Part shown: one piece after another, positions 7,212 through 10,343 of the stretch | Numbering within the stretch: position 1 is the first letter of the stretch | Layout of the letters: each line of letters opens with the position of its first letter | NCBI GenBank assembly: GCA_028874675.1 | Contig: JAPPJA010000216.1 | Coordinates: 925-11,267 of the forward strand | Direction: 5' to 3' | Length of the DNA stretch: 10,343 bases | From: Chloroflexota bacterium | GTDB taxonomy: Bacteria; Chloroflexota; Dehalococcoidia; Lucifugimonadales; UBA3495 | The notes under the pieces: generated by a model | What the model was told of the DNA's origin: nothing | What the model saw: only the letters and a program-made list of their open reading frames with translations | The model's database searches: none | Position numbers and translations under genes: made by a program

Positions 7212-7266
7212 TACTCTCCGCTCAGGGTGGCTTGATTATGCTCAGGGTGGCTTGATTATGCTCAGG
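7199..7266. repeat. GCTCAGG ladder with two perfect 20-base units
   Basis: GCTCAGG occurs at 7199, 7220, 7240 and 7260, with spacings of 21, 20 and 20 bases. The units at 7220-7239 and 7240-7259 are identical (GCTCAGGGTGGCTTGATTAT). The first GCTCAGG is the 3' part of the palindromic element at 7184-7211. Confidence 0.85.
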
Positions 7267-7320
7267 AATGGTTTCATTTCAGATGGTATTGCAGAGGGAG
7301 AACGGTCGTAATGCTGTCAA

Positions 7321-7341
7321 GGGCAGGTTTCAAACTCGCCC
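7321..7341. other. Imperfect hairpin resembling a degraded terminator stem
   Basis: GGGCAGGTTT (7321-7330) and AAACTCGCCC (7332-7341) pair at 9 of 10 positions (one A/C mismatch, one G-T wobble). The TTT-c-AAA centre would have to open to form a real loop. It resembles the GGGCGGGT-type stems of the two clear terminators in this window, but has no T-tract on either side. Confidence 0.35.
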
Positions 7342-7436
7342 CTGCCTGATATAGACCACCTGAATCGCAACGCTACCCAGTGGGGGTGGAAAGTCCCATT
7401 GCGGGGGTAATTGTGGTAAATTAGGCCGAGATACTC

Positions 7437-7453
7437 CCTGGCTTCGGGCCAGG
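7437..7453 (+). other. Stable small hairpin just before the Mo-hydroxylase ribosome site
   Basis: CCTGGC (7437-7442) pairs with GCCAGG (7448-7453) around TTCGG. An alternative pairing gives a C(TTCG)G tetraloop with a bulged G. It ends 7 bases before GGAGG (7461-7465) and 17 bases before the ATG, so it could influence translation or mRNA stability. It has no following T-tract. Confidence 0.45.
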
Positions 7454-7470
7454 TTTGAGGGGAGGAAGAA

Positions 7471-9798
7471 ATGCTCGATTACAAGCCCAACATTGTGCTC
7501 TCCAACCAGGAGTACGATGTGGTAGGCACCAGGCCCATCAGGCATGACGGACCGGACAAGGTTATGGGTCGGGCCCGCTACGCCGCGGACATTCACCTTA
7601 CCGGGATGCTCTACGGAAAAATCCTGCGCAGTCCCCACCCCCACGCACGGATTCGAGGGATTGACGCCAGCAAGGCGTTGGCCCTGCCGGGAGTGGAGGC
7701 TGTGGTGACGTCCGCCGACTTTCCCGACGTGTCCGCCGAAGTGTCGGACCTGTCAGAGGGGGCGAACGTCAACTATGGTTTCTACAGCCGCAACGTGATG
7801 GCCCGGGAGAAGGCCCTGTATCGCGGTCACGCCGTGGCCGCGGTGGCCGCCACCAGCCAGCACCTGGCGGAGGAGGCCCTGGCGCTGATCGACGTGGACT
7901 GGGAAGTGCTGGAACCGGTGCTGACCGCCGACGAGGCCCTGGCCGAGAATGCGCCCCTGGTGCACGAGCGGCTGGTTACGTTTGACAGCCCCAGCTGGCG
8001 GCCCGGAGCCTGGGGCGATCAGTCGGACAAGGTTACCAACCTGGCCAACCGTTTTGAATACACGCTGGGCGACCCGGAAAAGGCATTCGCCGAGGCAGAC
8101 GTGGTAGTGGAGCGGGAGTTCCACACCAAGGCGGTCCACCAGGGATACATCGAGCCCCACTCGGCGACCGCCCAGTGGAACACCGATGACTCGGTTACGA
8201 TCTGGGCCAGCAGCCAGGGTCACTTCGCCCTGCGCGACCATACTTCCACCATCATGGGAGTGCCGGTCTCGAAGGTCAAAATCATCCCCATGGAAATTGG
8301 CGGGGGATTTGGCGGCAAGGGTATGGGCGGCTGCTACATTGAGCCGGTAGTTGCCGCGCTGTCCCGCAAGACGGGCAAGCCCGTAAAGATCGCCATGTCG
8401 CGAACCGAGGTTTTCCTGGGGACGGGGCCGGCGCCGGCCACACACATGAAGGTGAAGGTAGGGGCCACCAACGACGGCAAGATTACGGTGGCCGAGGCCC
8501 AGTTGAAGTACGAAGCGGGAGCGTTCCCGGGTTCTCCGGTGGCGTCGGCCTGCCGGACCATGTTTGCTCCCTACAACATTCCCAACGGCTACGTTGAGGG
8601 ACTGGACGTGGTGGTCAACACGCAGAAGTCGGCCGCCTACCGCGCCCCGGGGTCGCCCACCGCGGCCTTCGCCGCCGAGACAGTGCTGGACGAAGTGTGC
8701 GAAAAGATCGGCATGGACCCGGTGGAGTTCCGGCTGATGAACGCAGCCAAAGAGGGTGACCGGCAGATTACCGGTCCCACGTACCGCAAGATAGGTATGG
8801 TGGAGCTTTGCCAGGCGGCGCAGCAGCACCCGCACCTGGCCGAACCCCTTGAGGGCAAGTACCGGGGTCGGGGCGTGGCCGCCGGTTGCTGGATGAACGG
8901 CACGGGCCCGGCCAGCGCGGTTGCCAGCGTCAATCCGGACGGTACGGTCAGCCTGGTGGAGGGCTCGCCGGATATCGGGGGCAGTCGGGCGGCGATGGCC
9001 ATGCAGATAGCCGAGGTGCTGGGCATCGCGGCCGAGGACATCAAGCCCTCCATCGCCGACACCGACTCCATCGGCTACAGCTCCGGGGCCGGCGGGAGCG
9101 GCGTGACGTTCAAGATGGGTACGGCGGTTTACAACGCCGGCGAGGACATCAAGCGGCAACTGATCGAGCGGGCGGCCACGATCTGGGACGTAAACGTGGA
9201 GGACGTGGAGTACAACAAGGGAGTGCTGAGTCACAAGTCTGACTCTGAGCTAAGCATGACCTTTGCGCAGATAGCCCGGCGGCTGAACGGCAGCGGCGGT
9301 CCGGTGGTGGGACGGGCCACGGCCAACCCCGCCGGAGTCGGCAATGCCTTCGGAATCCACATTGTGGACGTTGAAGTTGATCCGGACACGGGCAAGGTGG
9401 AGATTCTGCGCTACACCGCGCTGCAAGATGCGGGGAAAGCCATCCACCCCAGCTACGTTGAGGGACAAATCCAGGGCGGCGCAGTGCAGGGCATCGGTTG
9501 GGCGCTCAACGAGGAATACTACGTGGACCGGGTGGGGTTGATGGTGAATTCCAGCTTCCTGGACTACCGGATGCCCACCAGCCTGGACCTGCCCATGATT
9601 GACACGGTAATCGTGGAAGTGCCCAACCCGGGCCACCCGCTGGGAGTCAGGGGTGTGGGCGAAGTATCCCTGGTGCCGCCCATGGGCGCGGTGGCCAACG
9701 CCATCTACCACGCGGTGGGCCTGCGGTTGACCGACCTGCCCATGAATTCTGCCACCTACCTGGAGGCCAAGTGGGAGCAGGAGAACGGGGGCAGTTAA
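7471..9798 (+). CDS. Xanthine dehydrogenase-family molybdopterin-binding (large) subunit
   Basis: These 775 residues match the usual length for the large subunit of Mo-hydroxylases (xanthine, CO, nicotinate, 4-hydroxybenzoyl-CoA and aldehyde oxidoreductases), which hydroxylate or oxidise a substrate at a Mo-cytosine- or Mo-molybdopterin centre. The N-terminal hammerhead domain is at about 27-86. In the Mo-binding domain Q249 (SSQG) is followed by GGGFGGK (277-283). The substrate loop is AYRAPGSP (389-396), not the AYRCSFR of true CO dehydrogenase. DIGGSR is at 501-506, and the catalytic Glu of GVGE is E731. GGSG (541-544) stands where I recall GGSR in relatives. Substrate is unknown; CO is unlikely. 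The iron-sulfur and FAD subunits that normally sit beside such genes are absent on both sides. The start is fixed by GGAGG five bases upstream. A strong terminator follows. Confidence 0.93.
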   Translation: MLDYKPNIVLSNQEYDVVGTRPIRHDGPDKVMGRARYAADIHLTGMLYGKILRSPHPHARIRGIDASKALALPGVEAVVTSADFPDVSAEVSDLSEGANVNYGFYSRNVMAREKALYRGHAVAAVAATSQHLAEEALALIDVDWEVLEPVLTADEALAENAPLVHERLVTFDSPSWRPGAWGDQSDKVTNLANRFEYTLGDPEKAFAEADVVVEREFHTKAVHQGYIEPHSATAQWNTDDSVTIWASSQGHFALRDHTSTIMGVPVSKVKIIPMEIGGGFGGKGMGGCYIEPVVAALSRKTGKPVKIAMSRTEVFLGTGPAPATHMKVKVGATNDGKITVAEAQLKYEAGAFPGSPVASACRTMFAPYNIPNGYVEGLDVVVNTQKSAAYRAPGSPTAAFAAETVLDEVCEKIGMDPVEFRLMNAAKEGDRQITGPTYRKIGMVELCQAAQQHPHLAEPLEGKYRGRGVAAGCWMNGTGPASAVASVNPDGTVSLVEGSPDIGGSRAAMAMQIAEVLGIAAEDIKPSIADTDSIGYSSGAGGSGVTFKMGTAVYNAGEDIKRQLIERAATIWDVNVEDVEYNKGVLSHKSDSELSMTFAQIARRLNGSGGPVVGRATANPAGVGNAFGIHIVDVEVDPDTGKVEILRYTALQDAGKAIHPSYVEGQIQGGAVQGIGWALNEEYYVDRVGLMVNSSFLDYRMPTSLDLPMIDTVIVEVPNPGHPLGVRGVGEVSLVPPMGAVANAIYHAVGLRLTDLPMNSATYLEAKWEQENGGS

Positions 9799-9830
9799 GG
9801 CTTCTTAATGGTACTGACAACAGAATGCCA

Positions 9831-9868
9831 GGGGCGGGTTTCGACAAAACCCGCCCCGATTTCTTTTG
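9831..9868 (+). terminator. Intrinsic terminator after the Mo-hydroxylase gene
   Basis: GGGGCGGGTTT (9831-9841) pairs perfectly over 11 bases with AAACCCGCCCC (9847-9857) around a 5-base loop, then GATTTCTTTTG follows. It begins 32 bases past the stop codon, the same distance as the typA terminator. Confidence 0.92.
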
Positions 9869-9901
9869 TGGCGTTCCTGGTTGGTGGAGGCCACCTGCGT
9901 T

Positions 9902-9940
9902 CTGGCCTTCCCCCGTCGAGGGTGAACTGGTTCCCGCCTG
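9902..9940. repeat. Degenerate dispersed repeat, copy 2, with a TTCCCGCCTG half-element
   Basis: The core at 9902-9922 matches 7049-7069 at 18 of 21 bases. A few bases later GGTTCCCGCCTG (9929-9940) equals the left half of the palindromes at 10022 and 10083, without a right arm. Confidence 0.5.
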
Positions 9941-10021
9941 ACCTGTCGGTTCAACAAGATTGTAGTGTTGGGTTGGAACGGTGTATTGCCGCTCCGGCGA
10001 GAGTCAGAGATCGTAAGTTCC

Positions 10022-10050
10022 TGCGAGGTTCCCGCCTGCGCGGGAACGAC
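10022..10050. repeat. Palindromic intergenic repeat, copy A
   Basis: GTTCCCGC (10028-10035) pairs perfectly with GCGGGAAC (10040-10047) around CTGC, flanked by TGCGAG on the left and GAC on the right. This is the well-known type of GC-rich short palindrome that is often high-copy in bacterial intergenic DNA. Confidence 0.8.
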
Positions 10051-10082
10051 GAGGTCGCCCACGACCACCTGACCTACCTGGA

Positions 10083-10113
10083 TGCGAGGTTCCCGCCTGC
10101 TCGGGGACGAAGG
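10083..10113. repeat. Palindromic intergenic repeat, copy B
   Basis: It is identical to copy A over TGCGAGGTTCCCGCCTGC, 61 bases further on. The right arm has changed to TCGGGGAC, which still pairs through one G-T wobble but loses the innermost base pair. Confidence 0.78.
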
Positions 10114-10150
10114 TTAAGGCGCGAGCCATAAATGCCTTCCTGCCGCCCCG

Positions 10151-10343
10151 CTAGCCCTGGTACAAGTGGTTGAGAGCAGCGAACCTGGCAGGGTCCAGGT
10201 CTTTATCCGGCAGCGCCGGATGATCGGGGCCGTACCGGTGGGCGCGAAACAGGGAGTTGGCCCGGATTCCGTCGCGAGCCGAGTAGATGAACTCGGGGTT
10301 GATGTATTCCCACACGATTTCCCTGTTGGGGGTTACTTCAAAG
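10151..10343 (-). CDS. C-terminal end of an arylsulfotransferase (ASST)-like protein, partial
   Basis: On the minus strand a frame enters from the right edge and runs 63 codons to TAG at 10153-10151. The product begins FEVTPNREIVWEYINPEF, continues with RANSLFRAHRYGPDHPAL and ends NHLYQG. The E-V-T-P-x-x-E-I-V-W-E-Y-x-N-P strand followed by a FRAHRYGPDHP element is what I recall from the C-terminal propeller blade of arylsulfotransferase-family (ASST) proteins, which transfer sulfate between phenolic compounds or act on related sulfated substrates. Only the tail is visible, so catalytic residues and any signal peptide cannot be checked. Codon use is GC-rich and ordinary. The gene converges on the Mo-hydroxylase across the repeat-bearing gap; no hairpin terminator of its own is evident after the stop. 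Confidence 0.62.
   Translation of the reverse strand, partial: FEVTPNREIVWEYINPEFIYSARDGIRANSLFRAHRYGPDHPALPDKDLDPARFAALNHLYQG

Larger units (their letters stand above)
6763..7470. other. Long non-coding stretch rich in short repeats, ending in a leader region
   Basis: About 700 bases lie between the back-to-back VOC and Mo-hydroxylase genes. Open frames here are short and have no recognisable protein features; the one at 6988-7185 covers the G-rich repeat debris and is not credible. The content is a 38-base imperfect duplication (6865-6940), a degenerate dispersed repeat (7038-7069), a strongly purine/G-rich strand (about 7118-7183), a hairpin repeat (7184-7211), a 20-base repeat ladder (7199-7266) and three possible hairpins before the next gene. 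Confidence 0.7.
9869..10150. other. Repeat-bearing intergenic gap
   Basis: This gap lies between the Mo-hydroxylase terminator and the end of the arylsulfotransferase-like gene. It holds the second copy of the CTGGCC/CGTCGAGGG element and two palindromic TTCCCGCCTG repeats. The open frames crossing it are translations of these repeats, including a minus-strand VVPAQAGT product typical of such elements, and are not called as genes. Confidence 0.7.

Noticed and set aside
7199..7266. CRISPR array
   Set aside because: The repeated units are directly adjacent 20-mers without unique spacers, and no cas gene is present.
7753..9234. 493-residue minus-strand open frame inside the Mo-hydroxylase
   Set aside because: It is an antisense shadow in GC-rich coding DNA, with His/Arg/Gly-rich content and no recognisable motifs.
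7471..9798. Naming the Mo-hydroxylase coxL
   Set aside because: The active-site loop reads AYRAPGSP rather than the AYRCSFR signature of form I CO dehydrogenase, and the partner subunits are absent.
9808..10131. Open frames across the 9869-10150 gap (both strands)
   Set aside because: They translate the palindromic repeats and the terminator; the VVPAQAGT string is a typical artefact of such repeats.

Overview
The window is bacterial, GC-rich and gene-dense. It has six protein genes, two of them cut by the window edges. Clear Shine-Dalgarno sites (GGAGG, AAGGAGA) precede several starts. The gene mix is a DUF2339 polytopic membrane protein, an atypical short-chain dehydrogenase (SDR), TypA/BipA, a VOC-fold protein, a stand-alone molybdenum-hydroxylase large subunit and an arylsulfotransferase-like tail. 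Together with short dispersed palindromic repeats, this suggests an environmental Chloroflexota-type genome (Dehalococcoidia or SAR202-like). That placement is an inference from gene content, not a proven assignment.

Layout. 1-2909 (+): most of a DUF2339 membrane protein whose start lies left of the window; its C-terminal half is a threefold repeat of about 147 residues. 2959-2982: a hairpin between converging genes. 3034-3852 (-): an SDR without the usual Tyr/Lys catalytic pair. 3853-4167: a divergent control region with a promoter candidate on each side and a 29-bp inverted repeat between them. 4168-6021 (+): typA, closed by a strong intrinsic terminator at 6053-6091. 6119-6688 (-): a VOC/glyoxalase-fold protein with its own promoter candidate. 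6763-7470: a long non-coding stretch with several short repeat families, ending in a hairpin-rich leader. 7471-9798 (+): a xanthine dehydrogenase-family molybdopterin-binding subunit with a strong terminator. 9869-10150: a second repeat-bearing gap. 10151-10343 (-): the last 63 codons of an arylsulfotransferase-like gene.

No two complete adjacent genes share a strand, so each gene appears to be its own transcription unit and no multi-gene pathway can be read from the window. typA is a housekeeping translation GTPase. The SDR, VOC protein and Mo-hydroxylase are each plausible catabolic or redox enzymes, but nothing seen here links them. I found no coherent undescribed multi-gene system. The points most worth following are the SDR active-site substitutions, the divergent-region inverted repeat, the Mo-hydroxylase without partner subunits, the DUF2339 internal repeats and the non-coding repeat ladder at 7199-7266.
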